Shown here one piece after another: positions 20,521 through 27,667 of a stretch of DNA of 51,498 bases. Made by a program: the position numbers and the translations under genes. Below the pieces are notes generated by a model that had not been told where the DNA came from, searched no databases, and was given only the letters and a program-made list of their open reading frames with translations. Source of the stretch: a virus. The stretch lies in the IMG/VR virus record IMGVR_UViG_3300027898_000014, positions 1-51,498 of that record; one strand, written 5' to 3'. The first letter of the stretch is position 1; each line of letters starts with the position of its first letter.

Positions 20521-20874
20521 CTATTGAAATTCCCCCCGGAGAAATCCACAAGGCGGCGATCGGCAGCGCGGCCTTGCGGCTTGCTTCGCGGGCCGGATGA
20601 AGGCCGCGTAAGCGTTCGGGCGGAACGGCGGTGGCTTGCCCCAAAGGAACCAAGCGACCCGCGCAGGGAAATCTGAACGCCAGTCTAGATCATTGAATGC
20701 TTGCGAGACAGCTCCTGAAAATGCCGGATATTCGTAAGGGTGATTCGACAGCGAATAGCCGCAATGCGGGCAATGATTACCAGTCCCGGTTAAGGTAATA
20801 GTGGTTCCTGAGTCAGCACTCATATAATTTATGTAGAGGCTTGTCCCACACGAAGCGTAGGTGAACGAGACCAT
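20521..20874 (-). CDS. Hypothetical protein with zinc-knuckle-like CPHC, 117 aa
   Basis: ATG 20874 (MVSFTYASCG) sits in a TGATG junction; a TTG three bases earlier is possible. A CPHCGYS pair at residues 35-41 may form half a zinc site with the earlier Cys. The C-terminal part is basic and proline-rich. Unrecognised. Confidence 0.5.
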   Translation of the reverse strand: MVSFTYASCGTSLYINYMSADSGTTITLTGTGNHCPHCGYSLSNHPYEYPAFSGAVSQAFNDLDWRSDFPARVAWFLWGKPPPFRPNAYAAFIRPAKQAARPRCRSPPCGFLRGEFQ

Positions 20875-21305
20875 CAATCGATGGTCCTCATTTGCCTGAG
20901 CGCTTCTTGGGCAGCTTGTTTCCTGATTTCGTAAATAGGGTCGTTCCCTACGACTTTTAACCGCCTGAAGAAAGCTTGTTCGAATATCTCTTCCTTGAAA
21001 GGATCGTAGCGTTTAGTCGGCAGGATTTTAGGGAGCCAAACGACGCCTTTCTTCCAAAATCGGTCGGCGACGATCTTCGTCAACTTTTTTCCAGCAGAAG
21101 GAAGCGTATAAAACTCATCTTCAAATTCCTGCAAATGATCGAGGCTAGTGACGCCGCTATGGATGCAGACGCTACGGAGTTGCGTCTCACCTTTCACCCC
21201 TTCCATAAACGGAGCTATCCACGGTGTCGCTTCCCGCCGCGCCTTCTCGTAGACAGAGGGCCTAGCGCGCCAATACGCTCCATAATCGATAAGAGGCTGC
21301 GGCAT
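20874..21305 (-). CDS. Hypothetical protein, 143 aa
   Basis: ATG 21305 preceded by AAAGGA. The sequence begins MPQPLIDYGAYWRARPSVYEK and ends with a basic helix (IYEIRKQAAQEALRQM). Four tryptophans and a central WKKGVVWLPKILPTKR are notable. No known family. Confidence 0.55.
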   Translation of the reverse strand: MPQPLIDYGAYWRARPSVYEKARREATPWIAPFMEGVKGETQLRSVCIHSGVTSLDHLQEFEDEFYTLPSAGKKLTKIVADRFWKKGVVWLPKILPTKRYDPFKEEIFEQAFFRRLKVVGNDPIYEIRKQAAQEALRQMRTID

Positions 21306-21319
21306 ATTTCAATCCTTTT

Positions 21320-22018
21320 TCAATACTCCAGGACATCAGAAATGAATTTCCCCTTCGCCACGTCGCCGAGCTGCTTCCACATATCGGCAAGGTCCATGTT
21401 CCAGATGTCCACGATCTCCGCCAAGACCTTCTTGTCGTCCTTTGTCATAATCGTCTTGAGCGGCTGGACCGGCGGGCTCACCGCCTTTTTCGCAGCCGCG
21501 TCTTTGTCTTTAGAACGGGCGACTTTTTCTTGGACTTCCGCCGGCTTGTCCGCGAGCTTCGCCGCGTCGAAGAGCGTGATGTCGCCTTTCTCCGCTGCTT
21601 CTTGGATAGCGGGAATGGCTTTATCGATGATCTTCTCCGCGCGGCGGGCGGACGACGACGAGACCTTAAGGTGCTCGGCTTCATCTTGGGCTTTCGTTCC
21701 GCGGAGGTCGGATAGACGGGCGGCGGCGAAAGCTTTTTCGGCCGTGCTTAAGTGCCGGCGGGCGAGGTTCTCGGAGACAACGAAGTCAAGCGCTTTTGTC
21801 CGCGGTCCTTGGAATTCTTCGAATTCCGGTTCGACGCCATGGATCTTGCACGCGAGGTAACGGTTCCGCCCGTCAAGGATCTTGTCTTCAAAGAGGATGA
21901 TCGGATGGCGAAGGCCGTTGGCGTAGATGTCGTCGGCGAGGTCTTGCAAATCTTTCGCTTCGAGCTCGGGGAAGGCGGCGCAGAATTCGTGGAGTTCGTA
22001 ATCTTTCGGCTTAGTCAT
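21320..22018 (-). CDS. ParB-like N-terminal domain protein, 232 aa
   Basis: ParB/Srx-fold domain at the N-terminus: LADDIYANGLRHPIILFE, then ILDGRNRYLAC (nucleotide-binding box) and DFVVSENLARRHLSTAEKA. An HTH-like helical region SSSSARRAEKIIDKAIPAI follows, then a basic linker and a C-terminal helical part. Phage proteins of this kind act as DNA-binding regulators or nucleases rather than segregation factors. ATG 22018 is coupled by ATGA to the preceding HTH gene, with GGAG upstream. Early position next to the divergent promoter suggests regulation of early transcription or replication. Confidence 0.8.
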   Translation of the reverse strand: MTKPKDYELHEFCAAFPELEAKDLQDLADDIYANGLRHPIILFEDKILDGRNRYLACKIHGVEPEFEEFQGPRTKALDFVVSENLARRHLSTAEKAFAAARLSDLRGTKAQDEAEHLKVSSSSARRAEKIIDKAIPAIQEAAEKGDITLFDAAKLADKPAEVQEKVARSKDKDAAAKKAVSPPVQPLKTIMTKDDKKVLAEIVDIWNMDLADMWKQLGDVAKGKFISDVLEY

Positions 22019-22182
22019 TGCACGCTCCGGTATGTAAGTCCACGGCGGACTTTGCTCACGGTCATCTTCGAGACGCTGAATTTCTCTGCGAAATGCGCCA
22101 CGCTTACGTCTTCCCGTCGGCGGATCTCGCGGACCTGCGCCGGCGTCAATTTGTAAAAAGAGGGGAGTTCTTCTTTTTTCAT
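22015..22182 (-). CDS. Small helix-turn-helix protein, 55 aa
   Basis: Start taken at ATG 22182 (MKKEELPSFYKL), with AGGA upstream. LTPAQVREIRRREDVSVAHFAEKFSVSKMTVSKVRRG is a clear HTH: the second helix AHFAEKF, a turn, and recognition helix KMTVSKVRR. A small DNA-binding regulator, coupled to the ParB-like gene by ATGA. Confidence 0.75.
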   Translation of the reverse strand: MKKEELPSFYKLTPAQVREIRRREDVSVAHFAEKFSVSKMTVSKVRRGLTYRSVQ

Positions 22183-22183
22183 C

Positions 22184-22447
22184 TCAGTCCATTCCTGTTT
22201 CAGCTTTCGCCGACCGCGTAAGCGCAGCCATTTCTTCGAAGGCCTTGGCGATTTCTTCCCGCCGCGCAACTGTCTTAGGAAGCCAGAACGTCACGGCCGA
22301 GCGGTCGTCGTCGAAAGGATAATCATGCAGGAATTCAGAACTCCTAAGCATAAGCCGGACGCCGGAATAGACCACGCCTGTGTCAGACTTCTTTTCGACG
22401 ATGGAAGTTTCGTCCGTAAGCTCCTGAGAATAAACGTTGATGCGCAT
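22184..22447 (-). CDS. Hypothetical early protein, 87 aa
   Basis: First leftward gene after the divergent control region. The ATG at 22447 has only a weak ribosome binding site. Alternating strands (DTGVVYSGVRLMLRSSEFL, AVTFWLPKTVARR) and a C-terminal helix. Unrecognised. Its transcript must pass the leader terminator at 22558-22595 if it starts from the promoter at 22638-22666. Confidence 0.55.
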   Translation of the reverse strand: MRINVYSQELTDETSIVEKKSDTGVVYSGVRLMLRSSEFLHDYPFDDDRSAVTFWLPKTVARREEIAKAFEEMAALTRSAKAETGMD

Positions 22448-22478
22448 GGCGGCCTGACCCCTTTTTTGGAGCTTCCAT

Positions 22479-22541
22479 CGCTAGGCCTGCAGGGCTCATG
22501 TAGTAAATAGGGGGATACCAAAAATTTTTTAGTGGATTATA
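22479..22541 (-). promoter_or_regulatory. Additional leftward promoter candidates
   Basis: A perfect TATAAT stands at 22541-22536 on the minus strand, just past the leader terminator, but without a good -35. TTTACT at 22507-22502 pairs with TAGCGA at 18 bp. Either could start transcripts of the gene at 22447 that bypass the terminator. Confidence 0.3.
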
Positions 22542-22557
22542 AGCGGCGTTCTAGCGC

Positions 22558-22595
22558 AAAAAGAAAGCCCGGCTGCGGGGCGGCGGCCGGGCTTT
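22558..22595 (-). terminator. Intrinsic terminator inside the leftward leader
   Basis: Perfect 10-bp inverted repeat AAAGCCCGGC / GCCGGGCTTT (22564-22573 and 22586-22595) with a 12-nt loop. On the minus strand it is followed by CTTTTT, a proper U-run; rightward it is followed by CAGGT. It therefore stops leftward RNA, yet no leftward gene lies to its right. It must attenuate transcripts from the promoter at 22638-22666. Confidence 0.75.
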
Positions 22596-22637
22596 CAGGT
22601 AATAGCGCCAATACTCGGAAAGATTGGGCCAATGTTT

Positions 22638-22666
22638 TATTTATCCCTTTTAGGCCATGGCGTAAA
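22638..22666 (-). promoter_or_regulatory. Leftward early promoter
   Basis: TTTACG (22666-22661), 17-bp spacer, TAAATA (22643-22638) on the minus strand. Expected start near 22631, giving a leader RNA of about 74 nt up to the terminator's U-run. Confidence 0.5.
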
Positions 22667-22668
22667 TA
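22640..22668 (+). promoter_or_regulatory. Rightward early promoter, face-to-face with the leftward one
   Basis: TTTATC (22640-22645), 17-bp spacer, TAAATA (22663-22668). The -35 of each promoter overlaps the -10 of the other, so the two cannot be used at the same time. Serves the primase-helicase gene. AAGGAGG at 22679-22685 lies 23 nt before the ATG, too far for that start. Confidence 0.5.
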
Positions 22669-22708
22669 GAAAAACAACAAGGAGGCAGCAAGCTCAGGAT
22701 CGAACGCA

Positions 22709-24859
22709 ATGAGCAAAGATCCTATCCCGTTCGTCCCTGCAGCAGGAAAGCGAAGCGCAGCCCTCGCCAGGTCTCTCGGCCTTAAACCTATTCCAGTGGA
22801 AAAAGGCAAACGTGGTCCGACGTCTAAGGAATGGACCGAAAAAGAATACGCTGACATCACGTTCGAAAACAAGAACGTCGCCGTGCAAATGGGCGTGGGA
22901 GGCGCGACCGACATAGACCTTGATTGCGAAGAGGTCAAGCCGTTCGCTTCTATTTTCCTCCCGAAGACGACGTTCATCTGGGGACGTTCAGAAAATCCTG
23001 CTTCGCATTTTCTTTACCGAACGAAGCTCTCCGCGCGGGACGACGAAACGGTCATTAAAATAGTCGATAAGGAAATCGAAAAGGACAATGTTCTTCTTGA
23101 AGTGCGCATCCAAAATTGCTGCTCTGCTTTTCCCGAAAGCGGCCATCCGTCGGGGGACATTTATAAGTTTTCTCCAGCCTGGGACAAAGGCCCGCCGCCT
23201 GAAGTGGACGGATCGGCGTTGGTCGAAGGAGCTCGGCTCACTGCGTTGATGGCTTTCTTTTCTAGGCATTGGGCGCCCGCAGGCGTGCGCAACGACGCGA
23301 CGCTCGCCCTCGCAGGCGCGTTGACGCGTAGGGGCGTCGAATTAGAAACAGCCGTGGAAGCCATCGAAGCGTTGGCGGGCGTAGTCGGCGATAATGTGAA
23401 GAAAGTCCGCCGGACGGTCGAGACGACATATGAAAGGATCGAGGACGAAGAAAAAGCCGTCGGCCTCCCAAGGCTCATCGAGCTTACGGGCGTAAACCCC
23501 GATAGCGTCTACGACATACTTGGAGAAAGCGTCGCCGAGGTCAATAAGGGCGTCGAAGACGAAGGGCTCCTTTTCCTTGATCTTTCTAAAGACGGAACGC
23601 CACGGCCGACTTTCCCGAACGCCGTCGTGGCGGCGAGGCGGTCAAGCTACAACCTCCGTTTCGACGAATTCGCGGGGCTTATCATTTACGACGAAGGAGG
23701 GATGGCGAAGAACAACGTGAAAGAATTGACGCTTAGCTTCAGGCTTTGGTGCCATTCCACGTTCGGCTTCGATCCCGGCCGGCAGCACGCCTTAGACGGA
23801 TTAGTCCGGGCGGCGAAATGGAACACGTTCCACCCGGTGAAAGATTATTTGAACGCTTTGAAGTGGGATAGGAAGAAAAGGCTTAAGGATTGGTTCGTCG
23901 ACCATTGCAATGTCGAGGACACGCCGCTCAATCGGGAGACAGGCCGCCTTGTCCTCCTCGCGATGGTCCGCCGCATCTTCCGCCCCGGATGCAAATGGGA
24001 TTATGTGCCAATATCGGAAGGAGGGGAAGGATTGCGCAAATCTTCCCTCCTTAACGTCCTCACAAGCGGGAACTTCAACGACGCTAGATACGTCAGCCGG
24101 GAGCCGGTCCATAAATTGATGAAAGAGGGAGGGAAGCTTATCAAAGAAGCCCTCCAAGGGAAGTGGGTGCTTGAAATCGCCGAATTGGCCGGGTTCCACG
24201 CTTCGGACGTCGAGGACGTCAAATCGTTCATCACCCGTGAAGAGGACGGAGGGCGGGACGCTTTCGGCGAAATGGGCACTTATAATATGAACAAACCCCG
24301 TAGCTTCGTCGTGTGGGGAACGACGAATAACGTCGGGGATTATCTCCAGGGGTCGACTGGCAACCGGCGCTTTTGGCCCCACGAAATACAGGAAGAAATC
24401 GACACAGATTCGATCCTCGAAATTAGGGACCAATTATTCGCCGAAGCGATGGAAGAAGAAAAGGCCGACCCGGATCTTTATTTACCGAGGGACCTCGAAT
24501 CGTTAGCCCGGGAGAAGCAGGAGTCTAAGCGGCAATCGGATCCGTGGGAAGAGCAAATCGGCGGGTTCTCCCCTCCTTTAGAAGGAGCGCCGTTCGGGAA
24601 GATCGGTGTTATCCAGGAAGAAAGAGGCCGGTGGTTCATTTCGACGGAAGATCTTCGGCTAACCTTAGAGATCGACGCGTCCCACTGGCGGCCGGGCGTC
24701 GCTTACCGGTGCAACCGGGCGATGCAAACAAACGGGTGGAAACCGTTAGTCTTCAATAATAGGCGCGGTTTCGCCCGTCCTTGGCCGTTACAAAAAGGGG
24801 ATAAATACCGGGCCAATCTTCCAGGTGAAAAAGGGCCTAAAAAGGGGAAGGCCGAATAG
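22709..24859 (+). CDS. Primase-helicase: prim-pol domain plus VirE/D5-like ATPase, 716 aa
   Basis: Replication initiator protein. The N-terminal 200 residues resemble archaeo-eukaryotic primase (prim-pol) domains: GVGGATDIDLDCEEV gives the DxD metal pair (Asp68, Asp70). The C-terminal half is a VirE/DUF5906-like superfamily 3-type ATPase: WDYVPISEGGEGLRKSSLL (Walker A variant, about 437-445), VLEIAELAG (Walker B-like), VVWGTTN (sensor) and GNRRFWP (arginine finger region). The start at ATG 22709 has AGGA 10 nt upstream. It is the only rightward replication gene and is transcribed divergently from the polymerase block; it probably loads at an origin nearby. Confidence 0.85.
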   Translation: MSKDPIPFVPAAGKRSAALARSLGLKPIPVEKGKRGPTSKEWTEKEYADITFENKNVAVQMGVGGATDIDLDCEEVKPFASIFLPKTTFIWGRSENPASHFLYRTKLSARDDETVIKIVDKEIEKDNVLLEVRIQNCCSAFPESGHPSGDIYKFSPAWDKGPPPEVDGSALVEGARLTALMAFFSRHWAPAGVRNDATLALAGALTRRGVELETAVEAIEALAGVVGDNVKKVRRTVETTYERIEDEEKAVGLPRLIELTGVNPDSVYDILGESVAEVNKGVEDEGLLFLDLSKDGTPRPTFPNAVVAARRSSYNLRFDEFAGLIIYDEGGMAKNNVKELTLSFRLWCHSTFGFDPGRQHALDGLVRAAKWNTFHPVKDYLNALKWDRKKRLKDWFVDHCNVEDTPLNRETGRLVLLAMVRRIFRPGCKWDYVPISEGGEGLRKSSLLNVLTSGNFNDARYVSREPVHKLMKEGGKLIKEALQGKWVLEIAELAGFHASDVEDVKSFITREEDGGRDAFGEMGTYNMNKPRSFVVWGTTNNVGDYLQGSTGNRRFWPHEIQEEIDTDSILEIRDQLFAEAMEEEKADPDLYLPRDLESLAREKQESKRQSDPWEEQIGGFSPPLEGAPFGKIGVIQEERGRWFISTEDLRLTLEIDASHWRPGVAYRCNRAMQTNGWKPLVFNNRRGFARPWPLQKGDKYRANLPGEKGPKKGKAE

Positions 24860-25215
24860 TGAAAAGGGCCAAAAGCCCGTATTGTAAGAGAAAAATTTAA
24901 TTATACCAAAATGGTAGACTACTTTTAATGAACGGAAAAAGACCGAATAGCGGCGGAGAAGGCCGTAAAGGTCGGATAGGGAGGGCCATTGTAATCGTTA
25001 GGAAAAATACGGACTATACAAACTATACAACCTTTTTATATAGTGTATTATTTTATAAAAAGCCGTCCTTACATTATATATATATTACACACTATGCACG
25101 ACTCTCTCGAAGTATCGAATAGTTCGTATAGCATGAGGTGAAAAAGGCCCTCTTGGCCTGCTGGAAAAGGCTTTTACGTTTACAATATGATTTTACCGTG
25201 GTATACGCGGATGCT
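24860..25215 (+). other. AT-rich non-coding region, candidate origin or control region
   Basis: About 355 bp without a convincing gene and much richer in A and T than its surroundings, especially 24890-24930 and 25010-25130. It contains a direct repeat of ACTATACAA (around 25013-25031), an alternating TATATATATATA run near 25076, and imperfectly inverted TATAGTGTA / TTACACACTAT flanking it. A 4-bp GGGC/GCCC hairpin follows the primase stop but has no U-run. The easy melting and repeats, next to the primase gene, fit an origin; a regulatory role for the NusG-like gene is the alternative. Confidence 0.4.
25179..25207 (+). promoter_or_regulatory. Possible rightward promoter before the NusG-like gene
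   Basis: TTTACA (25179-25184), 17-bp spacer, TATACG (25202-25207). The predicted transcript would start only a few bases before the ATG at 25216, so it would be almost leaderless; low certainty. Confidence 0.25.
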
Positions 25216-25728
25216 ATGACGTGGTTCGCCGCTTATGTCACATCGACAAGGCAAGAGCTTGCTTTACGCGAGCTTAAGCGGTTTTCCGTGCCAGTTTTCT
25301 TCCCCCAAACTGAAGCGATGCGCCGTGTGCGGGTGAGGGGGAATAAGTTCGAACTCTGCAAAGAGGTCCGGGCGTTGTTCCCAGGATATCTCTTCGCCGA
25401 CATCCCGGATCGGCTTTACCATCCTGTAAGCGATTTCATCACCCCTGTGTCGTTCGACGGCGAGCCCGTGGCCATCTCCGAAAAGGTCATGGCGTTTGTG
25501 CGTTCGCTCGTCGGCGCAGATGGGGTGAGGCCTTTGCCGCCTAGCGTAGGTCCCCGCGTGGGGGATAAAGGTGTCCTTCATATCGAAGGATCTTTCCTCG
25601 ATGGTATGGGCGCGGTGGTTTCCCGCGTCAAAAAGAATGAGTTGTATGTCCTCGCTCAGGTCTTCGGATCGACGAGGGAAATGCGTATCAAGTCAAGCGC
25701 GTTTTCGGGCGTCCCGGCAGTCCATTAG
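25216..25728 (+). CDS. NusG/RfaH-like transcription elongation factor, 170 aa
   Basis: The N-terminal NGN domain reads MTWFAAYVTSTRQELALREL, then FSVPVFFPQTEAMRRVR and ALFPGYLFADI, the classical NusG layout. A C-terminal KOW domain follows (VGDKGVLHIEGSFLDGMGAVVSRVKKNELYVL). The start at ATG 25216 fits the family; the frame is open upstream to a GTG at 25138. NusG paralogues bind RNA polymerase and promote processive transcription or anti-termination. It is placed just before the terminase and all late genes, so it is likely to act on the long late transcript or on the attenuated early leader. Confidence 0.85.
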   Translation: MTWFAAYVTSTRQELALRELKRFSVPVFFPQTEAMRRVRVRGNKFELCKEVRALFPGYLFADIPDRLYHPVSDFITPVSFDGEPVAISEKVMAFVRSLVGADGVRPLPPSVGPRVGDKGVLHIEGSFLDGMGAVVSRVKKNELYVLAQVFGSTREMRIKSSAFSGVPAVH

Positions 25729-25814
25729 CCGCGGCTCCGTCCTGCCCATGGGGGGGCTGGACCCATCCAAAATTGGTGGGAGGCGTGAAACGTTTTTGCT
25801 GATGGAGATGCACT

Positions 25815-26393
25815 ATGGCTCGGAAGGAAGTTAAAGGGCTTCCTGGGCGGCCATCTTCTTTTTCAAAAAAGATTGCTAAAGAAGTTTGCGATCGCTTAGC
25901 TGCGGGAGAATCTTTGCGGCAGATTTGCCGTGATGAGCGACTTCCTGGCCATCATACGATCCGACGCTGGGCGATCGAAGACCGTGAAGGTTTTTACGCT
26001 CAATATGCGCGGGCAAGAGAAATTCAAGCCGAAACGTTCGCTGACGAAATCGTCGATATTTCAGACGATGGAACGAATGATTATATGGCGAAGCGCGATG
26101 AATCAGGCGCTATCGTCGGTTGGCGGGAAAACGGAGAATATTTAGCGCGGTCTCGTTTGCGCGTAGACACTCGTAAATGGATCATGTCCCGGATCCTCCC
26201 GAAGAAGTACGGCGACAAAGCGCCAGCTGCGCCAGAAACTGGGACTAGCGGCAACGCGTTCGAATTCACGATGACGATCGACGGCGCGAATAAGCAGCAG
26301 ATCGAACTGAAGGCGACGCAAAACGCCACCCCCGCCGACAAGATGATCGAAGGCGAAGTCTTAGATTTTAGCCCGATGGGCGACGACGAGTGA
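25815..26393 (+). CDS. terS: Terminase small subunit, 192 aa
   Basis: DNA-recognition subunit for packaging. The N-terminal HTH (FSKKIAKEVCDRLAAGESLRQICRDERLPGHHTIRRW) and the middle AREIQAETFADEIVDISDDG match the Sf6 gp1-like TerS family. A segment RSRLRVDTRKWIMSRILPKKYGDK follows, and the C-terminal 50 residues are acidic. ATG 25815 follows GGAG. Its last codons overlap the large subunit start (GTGA). Confidence 0.9.
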   Translation: MARKEVKGLPGRPSSFSKKIAKEVCDRLAAGESLRQICRDERLPGHHTIRRWAIEDREGFYAQYARAREIQAETFADEIVDISDDGTNDYMAKRDESGAIVGWRENGEYLARSRLRVDTRKWIMSRILPKKYGDKAPAAPETGTSGNAFEFTMTIDGANKQQIELKATQNATPADKMIEGEVLDFSPMGDDE

Positions 26394-27667
26394 CGCAAGA
26401 GTATAAGTATACGCGTCCTTGGATGTATCCGAAGCAGCTTGAGGCCATCTTCAACCCGTTCGACTGCGACGGGAAACCAGCGCGCATGTCGTTCGTCGAG
26501 GCGAGCACAAAGACCGGGAAGACAGTTTCCTGCATCACTTGGTTGTTCGAACAAGCTTACCAAGCGTCGGTGAAAGGCCGAAACTATTGGTGGGTGGCCC
26601 CGGTTTACCCTCAAGCGCGGATCGCCTATTCCCGCATGAAGCGCGGCATGCCGCAGCGCATTTATTCGTCGCACGACGGCGACCAACGCCTGACGCTGAT
26701 CAATGGCTCGTCGATCTGGTTCAAGTCTGGCGAGAAGCCGGACAACCTTTATGGTGAAGACGTTTGGGCGGCTGTGATGGACGAGGCCAGCCGCGCGAGG
26801 GCGGAAGCCTGGCACGCCGTGCGCTCGACCTTGACCGCGACCCAAGGCCCGTTGCGGGCGATCGGGAACGTGAAGGGCCGTAAGAATTGGTTCTATGATC
26901 TTTGCCGCCGTGCAGAGAAAGGTTCGCCGGGATTGAGCTACCACCGCATGGTGGCATACGACGCCGTCAAGGCAGGCGTCCTGACGAAGGACGAAGTCGA
27001 AAGCGCCCAGCGCGATTTGCCTGCTGGGGTGTTCAAAGAGCTCTACCTCGCCGAACCGAACGACGACGGCGGCAATCCGTTCGGCACCGATGCGCAAATT
27101 GCTGCATGCGTCAAGCCGATGTCGCGCAAGCCGCCGAAAGCTTGGGGCTGGGACTTGGCGAAGGCGGTCGATTGGACTGTTGGCGTCGGCCTCGATGAGA
27201 ACGGCGATGTCTGCGAGTTCCAGCGCTTTCAGAAGCCTTGGGACGAGACAATCCGCATCATCAAGTCCATGACAGGCCGTGTTCCGGCTCTGGTCGATTC
27301 CACCGGCGTGGGTGACCCTGTCGTTGAGCTCCTGCAGAAGGAGCTGGGCTCCAATTTCGAGGGCTTCAAGTACAGCTCTCAATCCAAGCAACAGATCATG
27401 GAGGGCCTTGCGGTCTCCATCCAGAACCGAAAGGTCGGCTATCCCGACGGACCGATCGTGATCGAGCTGAAGCAGTTTGAATATGAGTACACCCGCACTG
27501 GCGCGCGGTACTCAGCGCCGGAGGGCGCTCACGACGATTGCGTTTGCGCGTTGGCGCAGGCCAATCACCATTTGACCCGAGCGAAGAAACCCATGCTCAT
27601 CAATCGAGAGGCGGCGGCTGTGTTCATCAATGGCGGCTCGCGTCTTCGTCGGGAGATGTTTCAGTGA
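26390..27667 (+). CDS. terL: Terminase large subunit, 425 aa
   Basis: Packaging ATPase and nuclease. ATPase: Walker A EASTKTGKTVS (38-47), Walker B AAVMDEASR (about 126-134). Nuclease domain: GWDLAKAVDWTVGV (first Asp pair), LVDSTGVGDP (about residue 301), HDDCVCALA (final Asp pair). GTG 26390 overlaps the TerS stop. Size is normal for this Terminase_6-like group. Downstream, the portal starts inside its stop. Confidence 0.95.
   Translation: MTQEYKYTRPWMYPKQLEAIFNPFDCDGKPARMSFVEASTKTGKTVSCITWLFEQAYQASVKGRNYWWVAPVYPQARIAYSRMKRGMPQRIYSSHDGDQRLTLINGSSIWFKSGEKPDNLYGEDVWAAVMDEASRARAEAWHAVRSTLTATQGPLRAIGNVKGRKNWFYDLCRRAEKGSPGLSYHRMVAYDAVKAGVLTKDEVESAQRDLPAGVFKELYLAEPNDDGGNPFGTDAQIAACVKPMSRKPPKAWGWDLAKAVDWTVGVGLDENGDVCEFQRFQKPWDETIRIIKSMTGRVPALVDSTGVGDPVVELLQKELGSNFEGFKYSSQSKQQIMEGLAVSIQNRKVGYPDGPIVIELKQFEYEYTRTGARYSAPEGAHDDCVCALAQANHHLTRAKKPMLINREAAAVFINGGSRLRREMFQ

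Noticed and set aside
24862-24880. Terminator after the primase-helicase gene
   Set aside because: The GGGC/GCCC stem is only 4 bp and has no U-run.
24928-25122. Possible 64-aa gene in the AT-rich gap
   Set aside because: No ribosome binding site, odd composition (Tyr-rich end from AT repeats) and no homology I recognise; treated as non-coding.
26081-27391. 436-codon leftward frame opposite the terminase
   Set aside because: Opposite strand of clearly identified TerS and TerL genes.
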